Both the position numbers and the translations under genes were made by a program. Below the pieces are notes generated by a model. It was not told the origin of the DNA. It saw nothing but the letters and a program-made list of their open reading frames with translations, and did no database searches. A stretch of 37,082 bases of DNA from positions 1 to 37,082 of the forward strand of contig NZ_JRKN01000029.1 of assembly GCF_000763905.1 (NCBI RefSeq). Reading direction: 5' to 3'. This DNA is from Paracoccus halophilus (GTDB lineage Bacteria > Pseudomonadota > Alphaproteobacteria > Rhodobacterales > Rhodobacteraceae). Shown piece after piece: positions 16,680 to 23,439 of this stretch (positions are counted from its first letter, which is position 1; the number at the start of each line of letters is the position of its first letter).

Positions 16680-17606
16680 ATGTACGCGCACGACGATTTC
16701 GAACCCGATCACAGCACGTCCCCGACCGGCCATGCCATCGAAGAACTCGAACTCTACGGCTACCGCCCCTCGGAAGACGAGGCCGATCCCCGGATCACAC
16801 CCGAAGATCACGCCATCCAGGGCGCAGTCTCCGACATCTTCGACGCCCTGATTTCCACCATGGCCGATACCAGCCTCGATTTCGACCTCGACGAAATCCT
16901 GTGGTCCACCGTCAACACCTTCCACCGCGCTGTCGAGCGGATCGAGACCAAACTCGACGATAACGAGCAGGCACAGAAGTGCCTTCAGCGCGAACAGGAC
17001 GGCAGCGAGGTCAAATCCGTCCAGCTCGAAACCCTGATCGGCGCGGGCCAAAGCCTGATCGAGCGCCGCGACAGCATGGAAACCTTCCGCGATACCGCCG
17101 CCGACATCTATCTGCGCACCACCGGAACGCCCTGGTCGCAACGCTCCGGCTCACGGGTCAACCATCGCCAGATGACCTCGGCCATGATCGACAGCCGCGA
17201 CTTCATCGCCGCAAAACGCCGGGCCGACAACGAGGTGCTGCTGCCCGCCGGACCAAAGATCGCCTTCTCGGGCGGCGACACCACCGATCACCGGACGATC
17301 TGGGCCAAGCTCGATCAGGTCCACGCCAAGCACCCGGACATGGTGCTGATGCACGGCGGATCACCCAAGGGCGCGGAACGCATCGCGGCCACCTGGGCAA
17401 ATAACCGCAAGGTCGCACAGGTCGCATTCAAACCCGACTGGGCAAAACATGCCAAGGCAGCACCGTTCAAGCGCAACGACCAGATGCTCGGCATCATGCC
17501 GATCGGAGTCATCATCTTCCCCGGCACGGGCATTCAGGACAACCTGGCCGACAAGGCCCGCAAGATGGGCATCCCGGTCTATCGCTTCGGGACCGGCAGC
17601 GCGTAA
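16680..17606 (+). CDS. DUF2493 (SLOG-like) protein
   Basis: This 308-residue protein has an acidic, helical N-terminal half (about 1-170; EELELYGYRPSEDEADPRIT, HAIQGAVSDIFDALIST). The C-terminal DUF2493 domain contains KIAFSGGDTTDHRTIWAKLD (about 197), DMVLMHGGSPKGAERIAATWA and MPIGVIIFPGTGIQDNLADKARKMGIPVYRF. DUF2493 is a Rossmannoid fold of the SLOG superfamily that is expected to bind nucleotides or nucleotide-derived ligands. It follows the toprim gene in the same direction but with its own structured leader. The role in the element is unknown. The start has a weak ribosome binding site (GGAAGC) and is supported by homology from the first residues. Confidence 0.8.
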   Translation: MYAHDDFEPDHSTSPTGHAIEELELYGYRPSEDEADPRITPEDHAIQGAVSDIFDALISTMADTSLDFDLDEILWSTVNTFHRAVERIETKLDDNEQAQKCLQREQDGSEVKSVQLETLIGAGQSLIERRDSMETFRDTAADIYLRTTGTPWSQRSGSRVNHRQMTSAMIDSRDFIAAKRRADNEVLLPAGPKIAFSGGDTTDHRTIWAKLDQVHAKHPDMVLMHGGSPKGAERIAATWANNRKVAQVAFKPDWAKHAKAAPFKRNDQMLGIMPIGVIIFPGTGIQDNLADKARKMGIPVYRFGTGSA

Positions 17607-17757
17607 GCGCTGCCTTCCCACCTCACCATGAGCATGACGATGGTGCCCGCCGATCATTCCGTGTCGCATGGACAGGCATATTCATGCTATATGTCGCAGT
17701 GCGCTGTGGTGGTGGTGGAAGGCGCAACCGTCCAACCTTTTGCACGGAGACACCACC

Positions 17758-18198
17758 ATGATTGTTCTCGGAATCCTCGTTTCCATCGCAGCCATCGGCA
17801 CCATGTGCTGGCTGCTGTTCAATCTCGCCGTATTCGCCCTGCCGTTCTTCATCGGCCTGAATGCAGGCACCTGGGCTTATGGCACAGGGGCTGGTTGGCT
17901 CGGCGGCATCGTAGTCGGTCTTCTCGCCGCCGGTCTGACACTGGCCGTCGGTCAGGGCCTGCTCATGCTAATCCGCCCGATCTGGGCACGTTTGCTGATT
18001 GCTCTGGCCTTCATCGCTCCGGCGGGGATGGCCGGGTTCTATGCCACCCTTGGTATCGTCAAGCACATGATGCCGTCTGAGACATGGCAGCTCATCTTCT
18101 CGGTGATCGGGGCGATTGCGGTGGGCGTGACGGCTTTCCTGCGCGTTGCAGGCATGGCGGCAGCCGGTCCAGCGGACGGGAACCTTGCACGCACCTGA
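17758..18198 (+). CDS. Small integral membrane protein
   Basis: This 146-residue hydrophobic protein has about four transmembrane helices: roughly 2-35 (MIVLGILVSIAAIGTMCWLL then LAVFALPFFIGL), 45-72, 78-103 and 113-136. Between the first helices is a Gly-rich segment NAGTWAYGTGAGWLGG. The C-terminus is short and cytoplasmic. I do not recognise a named family, though similar small membrane proteins occur next to DUF736 genes in ICEs. The ATG at 17758 follows GGAGACACC. The 17607-17757 gap may hold the promoter, but no clear -10/-35 pair stands out. Confidence 0.65.
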   Translation: MIVLGILVSIAAIGTMCWLLFNLAVFALPFFIGLNAGTWAYGTGAGWLGGIVVGLLAAGLTLAVGQGLLMLIRPIWARLLIALAFIAPAGMAGFYATLGIVKHMMPSETWQLIFSVIGAIAVGVTAFLRVAGMAAAGPADGNLART

Positions 18199-18602
18199 AC
18201 CGCAATGATCCGTTGATGGCGACCAGAAGCGGGTGCGGATCATCTTCCATCTTCGTCAGGAAAATGGTGGCAGACAGCGACCAGGCATCGGATCAGCTTG
18301 AGGCACAGACGCGGCCCATAGGAGCGCAGAACTGTCCGCAGCAGCGTTTGTGGTCTGACCAGAACCCGGTTGGGGGCAATGCCGGTAGAACAGGCCGGGA
18401 AGAAAGATGCGCATGGCCTGAGACGCAGGGCGACAGGCAAGGCCGGTGTTACCCGTCTGGTCATCATGATGGGCTTCAAGATTGCCACGTCTCCGTTCAG
18501 CCCCCCGTGTCTCGACCGCTCCAAACGGCCTCTTCAATGGCCTGATCTGGCCGAAGAACAGCGCGATGCGCTTCGACCGCTTTAGCGCAACAGCGTCGTC
18601 AC
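18199..18602. other. 404-bp region with no recognisable gene
   Basis: Frames are open for up to about 95 codons on the minus strand (18240-18524) and shorter ones on the plus strand. Codon use and composition do not look coding, and no protein family is recognisable. It may be decayed sequence or an untranslated region before the leader at 18603. I see no tRNA-like or terminator structure. Confidence 0.4.
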
Positions 18603-18739
18603 AACTTTCTTCCCCTGACGGCAGAGCCGCCATTCCGCGCGGAACAAGAAAGTTCCTCCTGTGCTGTCCAGCCCCCAAAGGGCGTGCGCCAGCGTTCGTC
18701 TCCGGCCCGTCGATCGCCATAGAGGCCGCAATGGTGCGG
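18603..18739 (+). promoter_or_regulatory. Two-hairpin leader motif, copy B (before DUF736 gene)
   Basis: The outer stem AACTTTCTT (18603-18611)/AAGAAAGTT (18646-18654) is perfect. It encloses the conserved GGC-AGA-GCC hairpin (18617-18631) and the 12-bp palindrome TTCCGCGCGGAA (18633-18644). A second hairpin, CCGCA-ATGG-TGCGG (18726-18739), follows TCGCCATAGAGG. Compared with copy A, both stems have changed sequence but stayed paired, which is good evidence for an RNA structure. Confidence 0.6.
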
Positions 18740-18767
18740 GCTCGGAAACGGAAAACGGAGACTTAAA

Positions 18768-19094
18768 ATGGCAACCATCGGCACCTTCAAGAAGACCGGC
18801 TCGAACGACTTCACCGGCGAAATCGTCACCCTCAGCGTCCAGGCCAAAGGCGTGCGCATCGTTCCCGACCTGCGCGCCACCGGCGAGAACGACCCCAGCC
18901 ACCGGGTTCTGGTCGGCCGCGCCGAAATCGGCGCCGCCTGGTCCAAGCGCTCCAACGAGGGCCGCGACTATCTGGGCCTCAAGCTGGACGATCCGAGCTT
19001 CAACGCCCCGATCTATGCCAACCTCTTCGATGACGAAGAAGGCGACACCTTCTCCCTCATCTGGTCCCGCCCCAACGGTCGCCGCGGCGACTGA
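18768..19094 (+). CDS. DUF736 family protein
   Basis: This 108-residue protein of the DUF736 family is typical of alphaproteobacterial plasmids and ICEs. It starts MATIGTFKKTG and has FTGEIVTL, then VLVGRAEIGAAWSKRS, YLGLKLDDPSF and PIYANLF, ending in a Trp-Ser-Arg motif. The domain is a small beta-rich fold of unknown role. A paralogue lies at 24532-24867 in the transfer operon. This copy stands alone, with a structured leader before it and a perfect terminator after it, which suggests separate and probably high expression. Confidence 0.85.
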   Translation: MATIGTFKKTGSNDFTGEIVTLSVQAKGVRIVPDLRATGENDPSHRVLVGRAEIGAAWSKRSNEGRDYLGLKLDDPSFNAPIYANLFDDEEGDTFSLIWSRPNGRRGD

Positions 19095-19104
19095 GGCGCG
19101 GAAC

Positions 19105-19137
19105 AAAGGCCCCGACCGCAAGGTCGGGGCCTTTCTC
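19105..19137 (+). terminator. Rho-independent terminator after DUF736
   Basis: AAAGGCCCCGACC (19105-19117) and GGTCGGGGCCTTT (19122-19134) form a 13-bp perfect stem with the stable GCAA tetraloop, followed by T-rich sequence. It is one of the strongest terminators in the window. Confidence 0.9.
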
Positions 19138-19155
19138 ATACCCGCAGGAACGCTG

Positions 19156-19450
19156 TCACGCCCACCGCAACCGCTGCACCCGGTTCTCCACCCGCACGCC
19201 GAGGATGCGGACGAACTCCTTCATATTGTTCGTTACCATGATCAGCCCCTTGCTGCGGGCGTGTGCGCCGATCTGCACGTCGTGCGGCCGGCAGGGCGCC
19301 CACAGGTTCCAGGTCGGCGCGGACTTGCCCGTAATGGGCGGCCGCCTTGTCGCCCAGCGGGCCGCGCTATCGACTGCGCCGGAACCACGCGGTGTTTCGT
19401 TTCCGCCATTCGGCTTCGATCACTGACACGGGAATGTCGCCAGGGTGTCT
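19156..19450 (-). pseudogene. VapC-like PIN-domain toxin remnant
   Basis: The minus strand encodes pieces of a FitB/VapC-type PIN toxin in shifting frames. GDIPVSVIEAEWRK lies near 19430. LGDKAAAHYGQVRADLEP lies around 19310-19350. PHDVQIGAHARSKGLIMVTNNMKEF with RVENRVQRLRWA and a stop lies at 19156-19290. At least two frameshifts (near 19285 and 19360) and loss of the N-terminal acidic residue make it non-functional. No vapB antitoxin gene is visible. It lies convergently to the DUF736 terminator and shows that this spot once carried a toxin-antitoxin module. Confidence 0.7.
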
Positions 19451-19612
19451 CCCATGTGGTGCGCAACAGTGCTAACGAAAGATTGTATAATGGATTGATC
19501 GGGTTAGGCGATCCACTTATCGCGTTACACACGCTACCGTAAAACCATTCAATACCGCAGCCTTTTCAAGTCGGACGTGGCCTTGTGCCGTCCGGCTTTG
19601 GGAGGACGCGCC
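19451..19612 (+). promoter_or_regulatory. Promoter region of fseA-like gene
   Basis: A perfect TATAAT (19486-19491) lies about 120 nt before the ATG at 19613. No good -35 is present at the expected distance, so an activator may be needed. The ribosome binding site GGGAGGA (19600-19606) lies 6 nt before the start codon. The rest of the leader shows no strong hairpin. Confidence 0.35.
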
Positions 19613-20408
19613 ATGCAGAGCATAGATTGGCGTACTCCGGCGGCCTATAAACGCATTAAAGACCTTCCGCCCGCCGGGTTCGCCTGGGAATATCTTCGTC
19701 GTAACGAAGACTATCGCCATGACGTCAAGAGACTCGCGCAGAGGAGAGAACCCGCGGGGGAAGAGGTTGACGCCTTTGCTTCCCGCTGGGGGGTGCGATT
19801 TCGCACACGACCCCGACGCGCAGCCTGACGGCGCACCGCCTTTCTGGTCTCCGCATTTCAATCCGCAGGCCATTATTCTGTCTCCGGTCGAGCAGAACGA
19901 TGCCGATGGCGGGCGGCTTGTCGCTCTTGCACATCTCGATGGCCTGATCCTGCGCCGCGCGCCGGATGGCTGGCACGCAATCTGGCGTATCGGTGGGATG
20001 GAGCATCAATTCTGGCTGCCACAGGGCGCGATCGATGCGGCAGCTTTCTATGCTGCAATCCTGCCCATGGACGAGTTCATGGAGTTACGCGCCCATGCGG
20101 CCCGCCGTCTCTGGAGGTGCCTGACAGGCCGCTCTCCGGGGCCGGATATTCGTGCCATGCCAGCGCAGCTTCGGCAATGGCACCTTCTGTCGCTGCGGGC
20201 GCTGGACGCACGGCTGCACGGCGAAAGCTATCGCGCCGTTGCCGAAGTCCTGCTCGGCTTCCGTGGCGACAAGGAAGATTTCGAGACTGATCCGCGCAAG
20301 AACAAGGCACGTCGTCTTGTTGCCCACGGCATCAGGATGATGCGCGGCGGCTATCGGCTGCTTTTGCATTATCCGGTCAAGCCGATTCCACGATCAAAAG
20401 GCGACTGA
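19613..20408 (+). CDS. fseA: FseA-like activator: DUF6499-DUF2285, +1 frameshift fusion
   Basis: Frame 1 (19613-19828) encodes a DUF6499 domain (MQSIDWRTPAAYKRIKDLP, GFAWEYLRRNEDYRHD). The DUF2285 domain continues in the +1 frame to 20408 (GAPPFWSPHF, GLILRRAPDGWHAIWRI, LLGFRGDKEDFETDPRKNKARRLVAHG). Skipping C19802 after the TTT codon at 19799-19801 joins RWGVRF to AHDPDAQPD, giving a smooth 264-residue protein like fused homologues. In ICEMlSymR7A the activator FseA is made from a DUF6499-type and a DUF2285 gene by programmed +1 frameshifting and activates rdfS; an rdfS-like gene follows here too. A sequencing error or a real mutation is the alternative. The short in-frame product would be 71 residues. 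Confidence 0.75.
19796..19804 (+). promoter_or_regulatory. Putative +1 ribosomal frameshift site
   Basis: The codons are CGA-TTT-CGC. A tRNA-Phe reading UUU can re-pair on the overlapping UUC after a +1 slip, so the motif is mechanically plausible. The run of six G residues just upstream (19788-19793) could add a purine-rich stimulator. Protein homology switches frame exactly here. Confidence 0.55.
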
Positions 20409-20415
20409 GGCGATC

Positions 20416-20712
20416 TCACCGATTCCTGTTTGCGGCAGCCTGTTCCAGTATTTGCCTGTAACCTTCCCGCGACAGCCATTGGGCGCGTTCCAAATGGCTC
20501 TGCCAGCATCGCCGGGTGCGCATCTCATCTGATTCCGGATCGCGGTGCAGAACAATTCGCGCCACTTCCTTCCAGTCGGCTTCCTCGGACTTGGCGTCCA
20601 GAATACGCAGATAGGTCACAAAGTGCTGCTCGTCATAGGCGGTGATGACATGGCCGGACGGGGCCAGATCATCCACATCGGGGTCAAGTTCGACGGGTGC
20701 TTTCACGGTCAT
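20416..20712 (-). CDS. QseM-like DUF2285 antiactivator
   Basis: This 98-residue protein starts MTVKAPVELDPDVDDLAPSGHVITAYDEQHFVTYLRILDA and contains ADWKEVARIVLHRDPESDEMRTRRCWQSHLERAQWLSREGYRQIL, the DUF2285 fold as a stand-alone protein. In ICEMlSymR7A the small DUF2285 protein QseM binds and inactivates the activators TraR and FseA. Here the gene is convergent with the fseA-like gene, with stops 7 bp apart, the natural place for such a control gene. The start is supported by AAGGGGA. The antiactivator role is inferred from family and position. No traR, traI or qseC gene lies within the window. Confidence 0.7.
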   Translation of the reverse strand: MTVKAPVELDPDVDDLAPSGHVITAYDEQHFVTYLRILDAKSEEADWKEVARIVLHRDPESDEMRTRRCWQSHLERAQWLSREGYRQILEQAAANRNR

Positions 20713-20778
20713 TCCCCTTCTTTCAGAAGAGTTTCTGCGGTTCGCCCCCGCAATAAAACTCTCTGACTCCTGGTGATC

Positions 20779-20922
20779 GGGGAGTTAGTAACCGTGTTGA
20801 ACGGCCCCATGGCCTTTAGCTGGAAAGCCTGTTGCATACGCCACAGGCTCCCCGACCATAGGGTCAAGGAGTGTGGTGCCGTCACGGCCGACACCAACCG
20901 TCAACAGGGGTTACTAAGCCCC
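20779..20922. ncRNA. Structured 144-nt element between qseM-like gene and rdfS
   Basis: A long closing stem joins the two ends: GGGG/CCCC (20779-20782, 20919-20922), TTAGTAACC/GGTTACTAA (20785-20793, 20909-20917) and TGTTGAACGG/CCGTCAACA (20795-20804, 20898-20906). Inside are hairpins AGCCTGT/ACAGGCT (20826-20849), GACC-ATAG-GGTC capped by CTCC/GGAG (20848-20871) and GCCG-TCA-CGGC within GGTG/CACC (20875-20895). The strand is uncertain. The minus strand would make it the leader of the qseM-like gene and contains a short peptide (WRMQQAFQLKAMG). I recall this type of sequence near P4-type phage immunity (C4 antisense RNA/Ash) loci, but that is unconfirmed. Confidence 0.5.
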
Positions 20923-21170
20923 GGAGCAGTGCGTCTGCCCCATCTGCATTCATAGCCGAACTGCGCGCGGATGTCTTGGGCGAATCCGCAGCGGGCTCAC
21001 TGAGTTGCTGAAATCTCACGTCTTTTCGCGCTGACATAGCCCCTTTCGGGGGTGCCGTCTGCGCATAGGCGCAAATGCGGCACGCTACACACCGCCGATC
21101 ACTTCCCATGGTTCGCCATAGCGCGCCGCCGTCTCCGGCAGCCGCACCAATCTGACGAACCGGAGGTGAT
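20923..21170 (+). promoter_or_regulatory. rdfS upstream control region
   Basis: This 250-bp region has no gene. It holds several dyads: GCGGAT/ATCCGC (20967-20989), CCCC-TTTC-GGGG (21040-21051) and TGCGC-ATAG-GCGCA (21060-21073). It ends in a near-perfect Shine-Dalgarno GGAGGTGAT (21162-21170), 3 nt before the rdfS ATG. In the related Mesorhizobium ICE the FseA activator acts at the rdfS promoter, so its target is expected here; which dyad it binds cannot be told. Confidence 0.4.
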
Positions 21171-21173
21171 CTC

Positions 21174-21446
21174 ATGGCCGAGCGCCGCAACACGGAAATG
21201 CCACCGCGCATGCTGCGTACTCAGGAAGCAGCACGTTTCCTTGGCATTTCTCTTCGCACGTTGGAAAAGCACCGGACCTACGGGACCGGCCCGACCTATC
21301 GCAAAATCGGTGGCCGGGTTCTCTACACGGTCGAGGATCTTCAGGCCTGGGCCGACATCGGCGCACGCAAATCCACCAGTGACAAGGACGCCGGCACGGT
21401 CTTTCCGGCTCGCCCCCTGACGCCTGAAGAGCGGAGCAAGCTCTGA
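21174..21446 (+). CDS. rdfS: RdfS-like excisionase (HTH_17 family)
   Basis: This 90-residue protein has a MerR-like winged helix at about 12-60 (MLRTQEAARFLGISLRTLEKHR, then YRKIGGRVLYTVEDLQAWAD). Such helix-turn-helix proteins at the head of an ICE transfer operon are recombination directionality factors, and RdfS of ICEMlSymR7A has this form and position. It would bind the attachment site and direct the integrase towards excision. The integrase itself is not in the window. The ribosome binding site is excellent and repA starts directly after the stop, so excision and replication or transfer genes are transcribed together. The RdfS function is inferred from family and synteny. Confidence 0.75.
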   Translation: MAERRNTEMPPRMLRTQEAARFLGISLRTLEKHRTYGTGPTYRKIGGRVLYTVEDLQAWADIGARKSTSDKDAGTVFPARPLTPEERSKL

Positions 21447-22538
21447 ATGCGGCGCGTCGATCACCCTGACGCTCTGCGACGAGAAGGCGGTAGCGAGCGC
21501 AGCCACCTCGATCCCTTCGTGGTCGCAACCGGCGATGCCAGTCCGCGCGACCAGCGCGATCTGATGGAGCGGCCTTTCTTCTCGCTGGCGAAGACGCCGC
21601 GCACGAAGCCGATCCTCTACAAGACCGCCGATGTCGAGGTGCAGGTGTTCGGGATGCCCGAACATGGAATGGCGACGATCTGGGATGCCGATGTGCTGAT
21701 CTGGGCTGCAAGCCAGATCGTTGCCGCCGAAAACAACGGTATCAAGACATCCCGCTTCTTCCGCTTCACGCCCTATCATCTGCTGCGCGCCATCGGCCGC
21801 GACACCGGAAACCGGCAATATCTGCTGCTGAAGGCAGCGCTTGCCCGGCTGCAATCCACGGTCGTCGCCACGACGATCCGTAACGGCAAGCATTGGCGCC
21901 GCCGCCAGTTCTCCTGGATCAACGAATGGGAGGAGATGACCACGCGCGACGGTCGCGTCGAGGGCATGGAGTTTGTCCTGCCCGAGTGGTTCTACAACAG
22001 TGTCCTTGACCGTTCTCTGGTCCTGACCATCGACCCGGATTATTTCCGGCTGACAGGCGGTATCGAGCGCTGGCTCTACCGTGTCGCCCGCAAACATGCC
22101 GGGCATCAGCCACATGGCTGGCTGTTCGAGATCGCCCACCTCCACCAGAAATCCGGCAGCATGGCCCGGCCATCGGACTTTGCGCTGGACCTGCGCCGCA
22201 TTGCGGCCCGCCAGCCGCTGCCCGGCTACCAGCTCAAGATCCTGCGCGAAGATCGCCGTGAACTGCTGCGAATCCGCCCTGAAAATCTATCCACAGTGCC
22301 TGTGGATAACATTGTGGATGCCGTCGGTACATCAGGCGCAAAGGGTATCGGTACATCAGGCGCAGCACTATCGGCACATCAGGCGCACGAACCCCAGTTA
22401 AGCCTCTGGAACGAAAAGCAGAATCCGACTGCTAACATAGAATCTAACATAGAATCTAACTTTTCTTCTTTGACGCGCGCGCATGAAAGGCACGGTGCCA
22501 GTGCCACTTTCCGCCGACCTGGGCGGGGTAAGCCATGA
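21447..22538 (+). CDS. repA: Replication initiator RepA (RPA family)
   Basis: This 363-residue protein of the RPA/RepA replication initiator family is found on plasmids and ICEs. Conserved blocks are DLMERPFFSLAKTPRTKPI (about 38-56), ATIWDADVLIWAASQI (about 76-91), RFTPYHLLRAIGR, WINEWEE, FVLPEWFYNSVLDRSLVLTIDPDYF and RWLYRVARKHAG. The last 80 residues are low complexity (GTSGAKGIGTSGAALSAH) because the DNA there carries repeats of a probable origin. It starts on the base after the rdfS stop and its own stop overlaps the parA start (ATGA). It should allow the excised circle to replicate. AGCAAGC lies before the start, so translation probably depends on coupling. Confidence 0.8.
   Translation: MRRVDHPDALRREGGSERSHLDPFVVATGDASPRDQRDLMERPFFSLAKTPRTKPILYKTADVEVQVFGMPEHGMATIWDADVLIWAASQIVAAENNGIKTSRFFRFTPYHLLRAIGRDTGNRQYLLLKAALARLQSTVVATTIRNGKHWRRRQFSWINEWEEMTTRDGRVEGMEFVLPEWFYNSVLDRSLVLTIDPDYFRLTGGIERWLYRVARKHAGHQPHGWLFEIAHLHQKSGSMARPSDFALDLRRIAARQPLPGYQLKILREDRRELLRIRPENLSTVPVDNIVDAVGTSGAKGIGTSGAALSAHQAHEPQLSLWNEKQNPTANIESNIESNFSSLTRAHERHGASATFRRPGRGKP
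22287..22471. other. Candidate replication origin (oriV) inside the repA 3' end
   Basis: Two DnaA-box-like sites face each other: CTATCCACA (22287-22295) and TGTGGATAA (22301-22309, the complement of a perfect TTATCCACA). Three iteron-like repeats follow at 22324, 22348 and 22371, two identical TCGGTACATCAGGCGCA and one with a single change, at a 23-24 bp period. Then comes an AT-rich zone with the 12-mer TAACATAGAATC twice in tandem (22433-22456) and a T-rich tail to 22471. DnaA boxes, iterons and an AT-rich unwinding zone in this order are the classic origin plan. Confidence 0.6.
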
Positions 22539-23188
22539 TCGTCGCGCTCCTCAACCAGAAAGGCGGTGTGGGCAAGACCACGCTGGCGCTGCATCTCGCC
22601 GGAGCCTGGGCTGCGCAAGGCAAGCGCGTCATCCTGATTGATGCCGACCCGCAAGGCTCCGCACTCGACTGGTCGCAGCGGCGCAGCCATGAAGGGCTGC
22701 CAAGGCTGTTCACCGTCATCGGCCTTGCCCGCGATACCCTACACAGGGAAGCGCCGGAACTGGCGCGTGACGCCGATCATGTCGTCATTGATGGTCCGCC
22801 CCGTGTCGCTGCTCTGATGCGCTCAGCGCTGCTTGCAGCCGATCTGGTGCTGATCCCGGTGCAGCCATCTCCTTTCGACGGCTGGGCCTCGGCCGAGATG
22901 CTGGCGCTTCTGAACGAAGCACGCATCTATCGCCCTGAACTGGCCGCCCGTTTTCTGCTCAACCGATGCGGTGCGCGCACCGTCATCGCCCGCGAAACGG
23001 CCGAGACACTGGCGGACCATGATCCGCCCTTGCTGGCTACGACGATCGGCCAGCGTGTCGCCTTCGCCGAAGCCGCACAGACCGGGCGACTGGTCTCCGA
23101 GACTGATGGCGGCGAACGGGCCGCACAGGAGGTCACAGCGCTGGTGGGCGAGATCGATGGCCTCGGTATCGGGAGGATCGTGCCATGA
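22535..23188 (+). CDS. parA: ParA-family partition ATPase
   Basis: This 217-residue, short ParF/type Ib-like ParA has the deviant Walker A box KGGVGKTT at residues 9-16, LIDADPQGSALDW (Walker A'), and DHVVIDGPPR (Walker B region). It lacks the N-terminal HTH of long ParA proteins. ParA ATPases position DNA molecules on the nucleoid. The partner is probably the small ribbon-helix-helix gene directly downstream, not the ParB-like protein 15 kb away. Start and stop overlap both neighbours as ATGA, so translation is coupled through repA-parA-RHH. Confidence 0.9.
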   Translation: MIVALLNQKGGVGKTTLALHLAGAWAAQGKRVILIDADPQGSALDWSQRRSHEGLPRLFTVIGLARDTLHREAPELARDADHVVIDGPPRVAALMRSALLAADLVLIPVQPSPFDGWASAEMLALLNEARIYRPELAARFLLNRCGARTVIARETAETLADHDPPLLATTIGQRVAFAEAAQTGRLVSETDGGERAAQEVTALVGEIDGLGIGRIVP

Positions 23189-23439
23189 CACGTCCACCCG
23201 TCAAATCCGGCTTCGCATCGCGTCCGGGCAATCCCGATAGCTGGGTCAGAGCCGCCGAGGCGCCGACAACCGGCAAGACGGTTGCGGATGCGTTCACCGC
23301 CCGCCTGACCATCGACATCACGCCCGAACTGCGCGGGCGCATCAAGGTTGCGGCTTTCCGGCGTGGCGTCACCGTCGCCGTGATGCTGCGCGAGATGCTG
23401 GCCCGCGAGTTTCCACCCACCGAAGGAGATCAGCCATGA
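23185..23439 (+). CDS. Ribbon-helix-helix partition partner (ParG-like)
   Basis: This 84-residue protein has a flexible, basic N-terminal half (SGFASRPGNPDSWVRAAEAP) and a C-terminal ribbon-helix-helix fold (FTARLTIDITPELRGRIKVAAFRRGVTVAVMLREML, about 40-75). This is the architecture of ParG-type centromere-binding proteins that work with short ParA ATPases: the N-terminal arm stimulates ATP hydrolysis and the RHH binds DNA and represses the operon. The overlap with parA (ATGA) supports the pairing. The ParG role is inferred from architecture and position. Confidence 0.7.
   Translation: MTRPPVKSGFASRPGNPDSWVRAAEAPTTGKTVADAFTARLTIDITPELRGRIKVAAFRRGVTVAVMLREMLAREFPPTEGDQP

Noticed and set aside
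18240..18524. 95-codon minus-strand frame in the 18199-18602 gap
   Set aside because: The composition looks like a chance frame in GC-rich DNA, with no recognisable domain and no start signal.
20779..20922. Integron attC site or riboswitch
   Set aside because: The ends do not carry the attC core words, and I could not match cobalamin or other common riboswitch consensus boxes.
5866..23188. ParB at 5866 and ParA at 22535 as one partition operon
   Set aside because: They are 14.5 kb apart, and a ParG-like gene overlaps parA, which is the more likely partner.
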